DNA of 64,000 bases from CBDDGJ01 sp965227805 (GTDB lineage Bacteria; Pseudomonadota; Alphaproteobacteria; RS24): the NCBI GenBank assembly GCA_965227805.1, contig CBDDGJ010000004.1, forward strand, positions 186,001-250,000, in the 5' to 3' direction. Below, piece after piece: positions 35,777 through 44,173 of the stretch. The notes below the pieces were generated by a model. The model searched no databases. It was given only the letters and a program-made list of their open reading frames with translations, and was not told the origin of the DNA. A program made the translations under genes and the position numbers. Numbering within the stretch: position 1 is the first letter of the stretch; each line of letters begins with the position of its first letter.

Positions 35777-36877
35777 ATGAGCCGAAATGATGTTTTATTT
35801 TCACCTTTTACCCTTAACAATCTGACCATTCCTAATCGTATTGTCATGGCGCCGATGACGCGAATCTTTTCGCCGGATGGTGTACCGGATGAAAAAGTCG
35901 CGGCTTATTATCGCCGGCGTGCCGCGGGGGGTGTGGGGCTGATTGTGACCGAGGGGACAGTTATCAATGAACCAGCGGCGAGTAATCATGCAAATATTCC
36001 TCTGTTTTATGGCGAAAAAGCGCTGGCAGGGTGGAAAAAAGTTGCCGATGATGTGCATGCCGCCGGGGGGTTGATTGCCCCGCAAATTTGGCATCAGGGG
36101 GGAATGCGCAATCCGGGTGAGGGCGCTTATGCGGATGCGCCAAGTGTTTCGCCTTCAGGGGTAAAATATGGTGATCGCAAAGTCGGGGATCCGCTAAGCC
36201 CGGGAAAAATAGAAGAGATTATTGCGGCTTATGCCCAAGCCGCCGCAGATGCCGACAGGCTTGGTTTTGATGCGGTTGAGGTGCACGGCGCACATGGTTA
36301 TCTGATTGATCAATTTTTATGGGAAGGCACCAATCGGCGTGATGATTTATATGGTGGCGATATGGTCGGGCGCACGCGCTTTGCGGCAGAGATTATTCGT
36401 GCCATTCGCGCCCGTGTTCGCGCAGATTTTCCGGTTATTTTACGTCTTTCGCAATGGAAACAACAGGATTTCAACGCCAAACTCGCTGATACGCCGCAAA
36501 GATTGGAGCAATTTCTTGCCCCGCTTGTCGATGCAGGTGTTGACTGTTTTCATTGTTCTACGCGTCGTTTTTGGGAGGCGGAATTTGAAGGGTCACCCCT
36601 TAATTTTGCGGGCTGGACAAAAAAACTCACTGGCAAGCCAACCATCACCGTAGGGTCGGTCGGGCTGGATGGCGAATTTGTAACCTCTTTCCAAGGGCAG
36701 GGGGCGGGCATTGCGCCCCTTGATGAACTGATTGAACGGCTTGAGAAAAATGAATTTGATCTGGTTGCCGTTGGGCGGGCTTTATTATCCAACCCTGATT
36801 GGGCACATAAAGTGCGCGACGGTCGTGAAGATGAACTGATTGCCTATGAAAAGGCGGTTGAAAAGGAATTATATTAA
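35777..36877 (+). CDS. NADH:flavin oxidoreductase, old yellow enzyme family
   Basis: A 366-residue FMN enzyme of the old yellow enzyme barrel. It has the N-terminal N-R-I-V-M-A-P-M-T-R flavin loop near residue 20, Q-I-W-H-Q-G-G near 103, and V-E-V-H-G-A-H-G-Y-L-I-D-Q-F near 167. The H-G-A-H pair matches the substrate-anion-binding residues. Such enzymes reduce activated C=C bonds or nitro groups. It heads a same-strand run with DUF1905, GST and a flavin reductase, which looks like a detoxification group. GAGAGAG precedes the ATG. Confidence 0.9.
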   Translation: MSRNDVLFSPFTLNNLTIPNRIVMAPMTRIFSPDGVPDEKVAAYYRRRAAGGVGLIVTEGTVINEPAASNHANIPLFYGEKALAGWKKVADDVHAAGGLIAPQIWHQGGMRNPGEGAYADAPSVSPSGVKYGDRKVGDPLSPGKIEEIIAAYAQAAADADRLGFDAVEVHGAHGYLIDQFLWEGTNRRDDLYGGDMVGRTRFAAEIIRAIRARVRADFPVILRLSQWKQQDFNAKLADTPQRLEQFLAPLVDAGVDCFHCSTRRFWEAEFEGSPLNFAGWTKKLTGKPTITVGSVGLDGEFVTSFQGQGAGIAPLDELIERLEKNEFDLVAVGRALLSNPDWAHKVRDGREDELIAYEKAVEKELY

Positions 36878-36879
36878 AG

Positions 36880-37230
36880 GTGTCACGCGCAGCACAAAAT
36901 ATTGATTTTGTCGCAGGGCCGGCACATAATGTGTTTGAGTTAACTGCCCCCCTTACGCTTTACAAGGCTGAGAAAGCCGCATGGCATTTTTTACGCCTCA
37001 CAGTGGAGGATTCGCATAAAATTCAGTTTTTTGCGCTTGATAAGGGAAAAAAGGGCTTTCATAGCATTCGGGTTGAAGTGCTCATTGGTAAAACCATGTG
37101 GGAGACATCTTTATTTCCGGATAGAAAAAATAAATGCTATATGCTACCGGTAAAAGCAAGCGTGCGGGATAAGGAAAATTTAGCCCCCGATGATGAAGTT
37201 AAGTTCAAAATTCGCGCAGAACACATGTAA
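36880..37230 (+). CDS. DUF1905 protein
   Basis: A 116-residue protein starting at GTG two bases after the old yellow enzyme stop. It has the DUF1905 pattern: A-A-W-H-F-L-R-L near residue 34, K-G-F-H-S-I-R-V-E-V-L-I-G near 58, W-E-T-S-L-F-P near 74, and Y-M-L-P-V-K-A-S-V-R near 87. The family is a small beta-barrel of unknown function. Its tight linkage to the flavoenzyme suggests co-expression. Confidence 0.82.
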   Translation: MSRAAQNIDFVAGPAHNVFELTAPLTLYKAEKAAWHFLRLTVEDSHKIQFFALDKGKKGFHSIRVEVLIGKTMWETSLFPDRKNKCYMLPVKASVRDKENLAPDDEVKFKIRAEHM

Positions 37231-37254
37231 ATGCAATAGATAGGGAGATGCTTT

Positions 37255-37872
37255 ATGAAATTATATAGCACAGCTATAGGGCCTAATCCACGTATTATAC
37301 GTATGGCTTTGGCCGTGAAGGATATGGACATTGAAACGCATGAAATTGACATGCTCAAGATGGAAAACCGCAGAGAAGACTTTTTGAAAATCAACCCGGC
37401 AGGGCAGCTTCCCTGTCTCGTCACTGATGATGGGCGGCTTATTGCCGAAACCACGGCGATGATTGAATATATTGAAGAAATAAAGCCCGATCCCGTTCTG
37501 GTAGGAGATACAGCTACAGAACGCGGCGAAACGCGCATGTGGATGCGCCGTGCTGATTATATGGTGATTATACCTATGGCAAATGGGTATCGCCATGCCG
37601 AAGGGGCGGAGTTTTTTGCTGGACGCATTCCCATTCATGGAGATATTGCGCCGCCGTCTAAAGCCATGGCGAAAGAGGGGTTGACGTGGTTTGATGCACA
37701 GCTTGTATCACGTGAGTTTTTATGTGGTGCCCGATTTTCCTATGCCGATATTGTGTTTTATTGTCTTGTATCCTTTTTTGCGCGTGTCGGCCAGCCTCTG
37801 GACGCGTATCCGCATGTGGTGGCTTATCTTGAACGCGTGGCAGCTTATAATGATTTGGGGCAGGTTAAATAG
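37255..37872 (+). CDS. Glutathione S-transferase family protein
   Basis: A 205-residue protein with an N-terminal thioredoxin-fold GST domain, including N-P-A-G-Q-L-P-C-L-V near residue 47 (the cis-proline) and A-E-T-T-A-M-I-E-Y near 64 (glutathione gamma-glutamyl binding). An all-helical C-terminal domain with F-S-Y-A-D-I-V near 162 follows. It probably conjugates glutathione to electrophiles. The ribosome-binding site is AGGGAG. Its place between a flavin reductase and an old yellow enzyme supports a detoxification role. Confidence 0.9.
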   Translation: MKLYSTAIGPNPRIIRMALAVKDMDIETHEIDMLKMENRREDFLKINPAGQLPCLVTDDGRLIAETTAMIEYIEEIKPDPVLVGDTATERGETRMWMRRADYMVIIPMANGYRHAEGAEFFAGRIPIHGDIAPPSKAMAKEGLTWFDAQLVSREFLCGARFSYADIVFYCLVSFFARVGQPLDAYPHVVAYLERVAAYNDLGQVK

Positions 37873-37880
37873 GTCGCTAG

Positions 37881-38360
37881 ATGACATTTCATAAACAGGC
37901 GTTTCGCAAAGCATTAGGTGCGTTTCCAACCGGTGTTACGGTTATTACGACGATGAACCAGGACAATCAACCGGTTGGCTTTACCTGTTCGAGTTTTAAT
38001 GCAGTGTCGCTTGCCCCCCCCCTTGTTTTATGGTCACTGCAGCGCGAAAGCACCTCACTGGATGCATTTTTACACGCCAAGTGTTTTGGGGTGCATATTC
38101 TGGAAGAAGATCAAACCGCTTTATCGACGCAATTTGCCAGCATTGAAGCGAATAGATTCAAGGATATTGATTTTTCGCTAACGACATATAATACACCTGA
38201 TTTATCTTTATGTTCCACCAGATTTGAATGTAAAACAGCCCATGAATATGATGGCGGTGATCACATTATTTTTGTCGGCGAAGTGGTTGACTTTCGAACA
38301 AAAGATACGGCTTTACCGCTTATATTTCACAATGGACATTATGCATCAGTCAGGAAATAA
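37881..38360 (+). CDS. Flavin reductase domain protein
   Basis: A 159-residue protein of the NAD(P)H-flavin reductase family that supplies reduced FMN/FAD to partner monooxygenases. Family features are R-K-A-L-G-A-F-P-T-G-V-T-V-I-T near residue 9, G-F-T-C-S-S-F-N-A-V-S near 33, and a histidine-rich D-H-I-I-F-V-G-E-V segment near 132. The coding sequence contains a run of nine C at 38014-38022 within L-A-P-P-L, a possible slippage site. A two-component monooxygenase partner is not evident nearby. Confidence 0.88.
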   Translation: MTFHKQAFRKALGAFPTGVTVITTMNQDNQPVGFTCSSFNAVSLAPPLVLWSLQRESTSLDAFLHAKCFGVHILEEDQTALSTQFASIEANRFKDIDFSLTTYNTPDLSLCSTRFECKTAHEYDGGDHIIFVGEVVDFRTKDTALPLIFHNGHYASVRK

Positions 38361-38383
38361 ATTATGTGCCGCGCTATAAAACG

Positions 38384-38398
38384 AATCTATTATAGATT
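38384..38398. promoter_or_regulatory. 15-bp palindrome upstream of rlpA
   Basis: AATCTAT-T-ATAGATT is a perfect odd-length palindrome in the 70-bp gap before the rlpA GTG start. It could be a regulator site. No clear -35/-10 pair was found around it. Confidence 0.3.
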
Positions 38399-38430
38399 TA
38401 TATGCAGGTAATTAGAATGGGTGTGAAACT

Positions 38431-39474
38431 GTGTCGCGGGTAATTCTCCCACAAATTAAATATGTTATCGGCAGGGCAGTGCTAATCTTATATGCGCTAC
38501 CTATGCTATATATCGGGGTCGCTTGTGCGCCGCGTGATATATATGATTCATCTGTAAGTGGAGGTGCCGAGAGAACAGCACAAAATATTGCTGCCGAACA
38601 AAACGCGAAATTAGCAGCCGGGGGGATATATAAAATCGGAACACCCTATAAAATAGAAAATCAATGGTATTATCCGCAAGAAAATAAACGCTATGATATG
38701 ACGGGGGTCGGGTCGTGGTATGGCCCGAAATTTCATGGGAAACGCACCGCGAATGGCGAAATTTTTGATATGAATTTACTCACTGCCGCGCACCCCACCT
38801 TGCCAATGCCGATATGGGCGCGGGTAACTAATCTTGAAAATAATAAAAGCGTTATTGTGCGGATAAATGACCGCGGTCCCTTCAAAAAAAATCGTGAAAT
38901 TGATTTGTCCCGCCGCGCGGCACAAATTTTAGGTTATCTTGAACAAGGCACAGCACAGCTGCGCGTGCAATATTTAGGATATGCGCCCCGCTATGACGCT
39001 ACGGGTAAGCAAATATTTGCGGGCGATAAAATAACGCCGACACAAACCTCTGCAGGAATTGCCAAAAAGCCTCATACCCCGCCTGAGCAGGCTTATGTGA
39101 ATGCTGCGCCGATTGATGCCGTTATCGAGTCGGCGTTGGAAAGCCCAGTGCGTGTTGATATACCCTCTGATTTTGGAACGGATATAGACCCGTCACAACA
39201 AACACCAATAGACAATAGTTTGGCGCGCAATGTGCCGGCACCGCTTTATGCAATACAAATTGGTGTTTATAGTGATCATAATGTAGCACAGCGTATTGTT
39301 AGGGATATATCGCATATTTCCAAAGCTGAAATATCCGAAATCAATAATAATCAAAAACAATTCTTTCGCGTGCGTGTTGGGCATACACATATGACAGAAA
39401 CAATTTATCGGACACTTAGCCAAATTGTAGATTTAGGGTATAAGGATGCAATGGTTGTTTCATTGCAAAGGTAA
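38431..39474 (+). CDS. rlpA: Septal ring lytic transglycosylase-like protein RlpA
   Basis: A 347-residue envelope protein starting at GTG. A hydrophobic N-terminal segment ends in I-G-V-A-C, a weak lipobox (Cys near residue 32). The double-psi beta-barrel domain follows with G-S-W-Y-G-P-K-F-H-G-K-R-T-A-N-G-E near 92 and the catalytic Asp in R-I-N-D-R-G-P-F near 146, then a C-terminal SPOR domain (about 270-347) that binds denuded glycan strands at the septum. It is followed 9 bp later by dacA, the usual order in the class. Confidence 0.92.
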   Translation: MSRVILPQIKYVIGRAVLILYALPMLYIGVACAPRDIYDSSVSGGAERTAQNIAAEQNAKLAAGGIYKIGTPYKIENQWYYPQENKRYDMTGVGSWYGPKFHGKRTANGEIFDMNLLTAAHPTLPMPIWARVTNLENNKSVIVRINDRGPFKKNREIDLSRRAAQILGYLEQGTAQLRVQYLGYAPRYDATGKQIFAGDKITPTQTSAGIAKKPHTPPEQAYVNAAPIDAVIESALESPVRVDIPSDFGTDIDPSQQTPIDNSLARNVPAPLYAIQIGVYSDHNVAQRIVRDISHISKAEISEINNNQKQFFRVRVGHTHMTETIYRTLSQIVDLGYKDAMVVSLQR

Positions 39475-39483
39475 AAGAGGTAA

Positions 39484-40668
39484 ATGATGCGCTATATTGA
39501 TGATCGTATTCTTGTAATTATTGCTCTATTATGCAGTTTCTTCTTGTTTACACGCCCAGCAGCGGCGGCATGTCCGTCTGAGCTTAATGCAGATTATGCC
39601 TATATTATCGATTATGAAACAGGCGTTATATTATGCGATAAACAGGCGACAATTCCGATGGCACCTGCAAGCATGAGCAAGATGATGACGTTGCTGCTTG
39701 TTTTTGATGCATTAAGAAGCGGCGCGATAAGCATGGATGAAGAATTTACTGTAAGCAAAAATGCATATATAAAAGGCGGCGTACGCTCGGGCAGTTCCAC
39801 TATGTTCTTGAATATAGGGGAAAAGGTAACGGTAGAAGATTTATTGCGCGGTGTGATTGTTCAATCTGGTAATGACGCGAGTATCACTTTGGCGGAAGGC
39901 TTGGGTATGGGGTCGGAAGACCAATTTGCTGATCTTATGAATAGGCGCGCACAACAATTAGGGCTTACACAGTCATATTTTGTAAATGCAACTGGATGGC
40001 CGCATGAAGATCATAAAATGTCGGCGCGTGATTTGGCCATTTTAAGCCGTGTGCTTATTTCTGACTATAGTGAATTTTACCCGCTATTTTCTGAAAAAAT
40101 GTTTAGATGGAATGATATTATACAATATAATCGTAACCCATTATTGGGCACATTTGGTGTAGACGGGTTAAAAACGGGTCATACACAAGAGGCTAAATAT
40201 GGCTTAACCTTGTCAGCTGAACGTGCTGGACGGCGTATTATTATGGTCTTAAACGGTATGAAAACCGATAAAAAACGCCGTGTGGAAGCGCGCCGTTTGC
40301 TTTCCTGGGCATTTCGGACATTTTCATCACATATATTTGCGCGCCCCGACCAGCCTCTTTACAATGAACAAGGTGATGTCTTACGCGCGCCATTATGGCA
40401 TGGAACACAAAAGCAGGTGCAATTAGGTGTGCCGGAAGATTTCAACGTTATTATGCCGCAACGTGCCCATGGGCATATGGTTGCTACGGCAACATATAAG
40501 GCGCATATGGTGGCGCCGATAAAGAAAGGTGAGGTTATGGGGGAACTTAGCATTACTTTTCCGGGATTGGATACACAAAAAATACCCCTTATTGCGCAAC
40601 AAAATGTGGCGCGTCAGGGGGTAATGCAACGGTTTATTTCTGGCATAAAATATCTTATCTCTGGGTAA
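39484..40668 (+). CDS. dacA: D-alanyl-D-alanine carboxypeptidase, DacA type
   Basis: A penicillin-binding protein that trims the terminal D-Ala of peptidoglycan stem peptides. The 394-residue product has a signal peptide (ending Ala-Ala-Ala near 30) and the three active-site motifs: S-M-S-K near residue 62, S-G-N near 126, and K-T-G near 230. The PBP5-type C-terminal domain and an amphipathic membrane-binding tail follow. It lies between rlpA and tmk with short gaps. Confidence 0.94.
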   Translation: MMRYIDDRILVIIALLCSFFLFTRPAAAACPSELNADYAYIIDYETGVILCDKQATIPMAPASMSKMMTLLLVFDALRSGAISMDEEFTVSKNAYIKGGVRSGSSTMFLNIGEKVTVEDLLRGVIVQSGNDASITLAEGLGMGSEDQFADLMNRRAQQLGLTQSYFVNATGWPHEDHKMSARDLAILSRVLISDYSEFYPLFSEKMFRWNDIIQYNRNPLLGTFGVDGLKTGHTQEAKYGLTLSAERAGRRIIMVLNGMKTDKKRRVEARRLLSWAFRTFSSHIFARPDQPLYNEQGDVLRAPLWHGTQKQVQLGVPEDFNVIMPQRAHGHMVATATYKAHMVAPIKKGEVMGELSITFPGLDTQKIPLIAQQNVARQGVMQRFISGIKYLISG

Positions 40669-40673
40669 GCCTT

Positions 40674-41309
40674 ATGCGGCGTGGAAAATTCATTACGCTT
40701 GAAGGAGGCGAGGGGGCAGGCAAAACGACGCAGGGGCGAAATATTGCTGCATTTCTTGCCCAAAAAAATATTGATTATATTGAAACGCGTGAGCCAGGCG
40801 GCACAGCACAAGGGGAGGCTTTACGTGCTCTATTGGTGCAAGGCGCGGATGCCCAGTGGCAGGCTATGAGTGAGCTTTTATTGATCATTGCGGCGCGTGT
40901 GGAGCATATTGTGCATATTATCGAACCGGCATTATCGGCAGGTAAATGGGTAATTTGCGATCGTTTTTTTGATTCAACCCTGGCTTATCAGGCATATGCA
41001 GGGGAATTAGGCAAAGAAAAAGTGATGCATATACATAACCTTACTATTGGTGACTATCAACCGGATTTAACATTTTTATTTGATGTGCCTGTGACACAAG
41101 GCTTGACGCGTGCGATGCGCGAAACACCGGAAGAACAGCGTTTTGAACAAAAAGGGCAGGCCTATCATGAAACGATAAGGGCGGCATTTTTACACATTGC
41201 CGAAACAAATGCACAGCGCATTGTTATATGCGATGCTCAAGCAGATATGCTAACAATATGGCGTAACCTAGAATATGAATTATGTGCGCGTTTTTTTGCT
41301 AATGACTGA
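40674..41309 (+). CDS. tmk: Thymidylate kinase
   Basis: Tmk phosphorylates dTMP to dTDP. The 211-residue product has the P-loop E-G-G-E-G-A-G-K-T-T near residue 10, T-R-E-P-G-G-T near 38, and the D-R-F-F-D-S segment near 96. The stop overlaps the holB start (ATGACTGA). Confidence 0.95.
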   Translation: MRRGKFITLEGGEGAGKTTQGRNIAAFLAQKNIDYIETREPGGTAQGEALRALLVQGADAQWQAMSELLLIIAARVEHIVHIIEPALSAGKWVICDRFFDSTLAYQAYAGELGKEKVMHIHNLTIGDYQPDLTFLFDVPVTQGLTRAMRETPEEQRFEQKGQAYHETIRAAFLHIAETNAQRIVICDAQADMLTIWRNLEYELCARFFAND

Positions 41310-42399
41310 TAGTGACCCCCCCCACCTGATTGATATTGATAACCCTTATCCACCCGCCTATGCGCCGTATGTTTTGGGGCAAGATAGAGCAGTCAATAAT
41401 TTTCTAAAAGCCATGCAAAGCGGTCATGGCGGCAATGTGTGGATGTTCAATGGCCCTAAAGGTGTCGGCAAGATGACGTTGGCCTATCGGCTTGCCCGCG
41501 CGATTTTACACAATGGGTCGCCTTATGCGCTTACGGATGGTGATACACCACCCGCGTGCCAAACAAATATGCTAATCAATGCAAAAGCGCATCCGGATTT
41601 GCATGTTGTGCAACCGCTTTATGATACAAAAACAGAAAAATTTGCACAACTCATTCGCGTAGATGCCATTCAAGATGTGCACCAATTTTGTCATTTAAGC
41701 GCCGGATTAGGTGGATGGCGGGTGTGCATTATTGATAGTCTGGATGATATGAATGTTAATGGGCATAATGCCTTGTTGAAACTTATTGAAGAACCGCCAG
41801 CGCAGGTGATGATATTTTTAATCGTGCATAATCGCGGATGGGTGCCGGATACGGTAGGCTCGCGCTGTTTACGGCTTGATTTCACGAAACTCACACCACC
41901 AGATATAGAGACCATCATACAATATCATCTGCCAGCAGCCGATGCGCAAGCACGCAAGGCGGGTGCAAATCTTGCAGCAGGGAATGCACATAAAGCCTTG
42001 GCGCTTGTTGGTGAGAACGGGCTTGCGCTTTATCAGGAAATGCTGACACATATCGGGCGGGCGCAAAATCCGGATAGTAAAAAATTACATGAGCTTGCCA
42101 CCAGGCTTTCGGCAAGCGGGGCACAGGCACAATTTTCTCTTTTTGCCGGTTTATTGCAAGACTGGCTCGCCCGTCTTATTAAAGCCCGCATAAGGGGGGA
42201 GGGTGTGGATATATTTTTTGAAGAGGAAAGCCGTATTATATCGCAATTTGCAGCACATGCACCTGCGATGCAGTTGCTCGATCTATGGCAAAAAATAGGT
42301 GATATGGCGCGGCAAACAGAGCACTTAAATTTAGATCGTAAGCAGACAATTTTAGAATGGTTTAGCTTATATGCAGATATTGCGACACAGGGCAGTTAA
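41302..42399 (+). CDS. holB: DNA polymerase III delta' subunit
   Basis: HolB is part of the clamp loader. The 365-residue product has an AAA+ domain with the P-loop-like G-P-K-G-V-G-K-M-T near residue 50 and the N-A-L-L-K-L-I-E-E-P-P sensor segment near 154. ATG 41302 overlaps the tmk stop and is preferred over an upstream in-frame ATG at 41275. A run of eight C lies a few codons after the start. metG follows. Confidence 0.92.
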   Translation: MTDSDPPHLIDIDNPYPPAYAPYVLGQDRAVNNFLKAMQSGHGGNVWMFNGPKGVGKMTLAYRLARAILHNGSPYALTDGDTPPACQTNMLINAKAHPDLHVVQPLYDTKTEKFAQLIRVDAIQDVHQFCHLSAGLGGWRVCIIDSLDDMNVNGHNALLKLIEEPPAQVMIFLIVHNRGWVPDTVGSRCLRLDFTKLTPPDIETIIQYHLPAADAQARKAGANLAAGNAHKALALVGENGLALYQEMLTHIGRAQNPDSKKLHELATRLSASGAQAQFSLFAGLLQDWLARLIKARIRGEGVDIFFEEESRIISQFAAHAPAMQLLDLWQKIGDMARQTEHLNLDRKQTILEWFSLYADIATQGS

Positions 42400-42415
42400 T
42401 TATATAAGCAGTTTT

Positions 42416-43960
42416 ATGAAACAGAGTTTTTTTATCAGCACGGCGATTTCATATCCAAACGGGCCGCCGCATATTGGTCATGCTTATGAACTGATCGCTG
42501 CCGATGTGGTTGCGCGTTTTATGCGATTGGATGGGCGCGATGTTTATTTTGTAACCGGCACAGATGACCATGGGCAAAAAATGGATCAGACAGCGCGCGC
42601 GCGCAATATGCCGCCACAGGATTTAGCTGATGAAATGACGCAGCAATTTCGCAATATGGTGAGCTGTCTAAATTGTGAACCGGATGATTTTATTCGCACC
42701 TCCGAAGCGCGCCACCATAAGGCTGTGCGCGAAATATGGCGGAAATTACGCGATAAGGGCGATATTTATAAAGACAATTATGCAGGATGGTATTCGGTGC
42801 GCGATGAAGCCTTTTATGCCGAAAACGAATTAGAAAAAAATTCAGCGGGTGATTTTATATCACCGCAAGGCACGCCAGTGGACTGGGTAGAAGAAGAAAG
42901 CTATTTTTTTCGCCTCTCAGCCTATCAGGAAAAGTTACTGGCATATTATGCCGCCAATCGCGCGTTTATTCAGCCTGCTTCGCGCTATAATGAGGTGGTG
43001 CAATTTGTAAAATCGGGGCTTAAAGATTTATCAATCTCGCGCACAAGTTTCAAGTGGGGCGTTCCCGTGCCTGATGATGATGCGCATGTTGTTTATGTGT
43101 GGCTGGATGCGCTAACCAATTATATCACAACTTTAGGGTTTGGCAGTGATAACGCTGATTTATTTCAGAAGTTTTGGCCAGCGCAATATCATATAATCGG
43201 TAAGGATATTACCCGCTTTCATGCGATTTATTGGCCTGCCTTTTTATTATCGGCAGGACTTGAACTTCCGCACCATATTTTTGCCCATGGGTTTTTGACT
43301 GTGCAAGGGGAAAAAATGTCGAAATCGCTGGGCAATGTGCTTGACCCGTTTGCATTAGCGACACATTACGGCACAGATGCGCTACGTCACTTTCTTATGC
43401 GCGATATTCCTTTTGGCCGCGATGGGAGCTTTAGCGATACGGCTATGGTTCATCGTGTCAATGCGGATTTGGCCAATGATCTGGGTAATTTGGCAAAGCG
43501 GTGTTTATCCATGATCGAAAAAAACCTCGATGGCATTGTGCCGGCGGCACCTGTTTTAACGGATGAAGATAAAGCATTACTGGATAAAGCAGCAGAACTA
43601 TCGGCTACATGCCGTGCGGCGATGCAAAATCTGGCCATTCACGATTATTTAAGTGCGGTCTGCGCGCTTGTATCGCAAGCCAATCGTTATTTTGCAGCAC
43701 AAGCTCCCTGGGTGCTCAAGCAGGAAAATCCGCAACGTATGGCAGATGTGCTTTATGTTGCGGCAGAAATTGTGCGCCAGTGTGCTATCTGGATGCAACC
43801 GGCAACCCCGATTGGTGCAGGTAAAATTCTGGATAATTTAGCGCTTCCAGCAGATGCGCGTGATTTTTCTGCCCTTGGGACGCCTTTATGTGCAGGACAA
43901 AAATTACCACCCCCCGAAAATGCATTTACACGTCTTGATGTGTCGCATGCAGAAGATTAG
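42416..43960 (+). CDS. metG: Methionyl-tRNA synthetase
   Basis: MetG charges tRNA-Met. The 514-residue product is the short form without the C-terminal dimerising domain. It carries the class I signatures P-N-G-P-P-H-I-G-H-A near residue 11 and K-M-S-K-S near 299, and a C-L-N-C pair in the insertion domain. The start at 42416 (M-K-Q-S-F-F) is preferred over an upstream frame overlapping holB. In many alphaproteobacteria metG is followed by tatD and an MBL-fold gene; here those lie 9 kb away on the other strand. Confidence 0.95.
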   Translation: MKQSFFISTAISYPNGPPHIGHAYELIAADVVARFMRLDGRDVYFVTGTDDHGQKMDQTARARNMPPQDLADEMTQQFRNMVSCLNCEPDDFIRTSEARHHKAVREIWRKLRDKGDIYKDNYAGWYSVRDEAFYAENELEKNSAGDFISPQGTPVDWVEEESYFFRLSAYQEKLLAYYAANRAFIQPASRYNEVVQFVKSGLKDLSISRTSFKWGVPVPDDDAHVVYVWLDALTNYITTLGFGSDNADLFQKFWPAQYHIIGKDITRFHAIYWPAFLLSAGLELPHHIFAHGFLTVQGEKMSKSLGNVLDPFALATHYGTDALRHFLMRDIPFGRDGSFSDTAMVHRVNADLANDLGNLAKRCLSMIEKNLDGIVPAAPVLTDEDKALLDKAAELSATCRAAMQNLAIHDYLSAVCALVSQANRYFAAQAPWVLKQENPQRMADVLYVAAEIVRQCAIWMQPATPIGAGKILDNLALPADARDFSALGTPLCAGQKLPPPENAFTRLDVSHAED

Positions 43961-44173
43961 CGGGGTTTTAATGTATCGCATGCGTAGAGATTTTGTGATT
44001 TATTTATACCATAAATACACTTTATTGGTGTAAAATTAAAATAGTTCTTGTATTTGTATATTTTTTATGCAATCCTTATACAGTTAAGGAAGCAGGATAT
44101 AGGAGTTTTCGGGGGACATGCGGCTTTTACAAAAAGGAGTAAACTTAAGTAAAGCAAATTAAGGGGTGTTCGC
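43961..44173 (+). other. Intergenic region before the NtrX-like gene
   Basis: A 213-bp AT-rich gap with no convincing gene. It holds an imperfect hairpin around 44008-44034 (ATAAA/TTTAT and ACC/GGT arms) and a 13-codon frame (44118-44159) without clear significance. It probably contains the promoter of the NtrX-like gene and is a candidate rearrangement boundary. Confidence 0.4.

Noticed and set aside
44118..44159. 13-codon leader peptide before the NtrX-like gene
   Set aside because: It is not enriched in any regulatory codon and has no attenuator-like structure.
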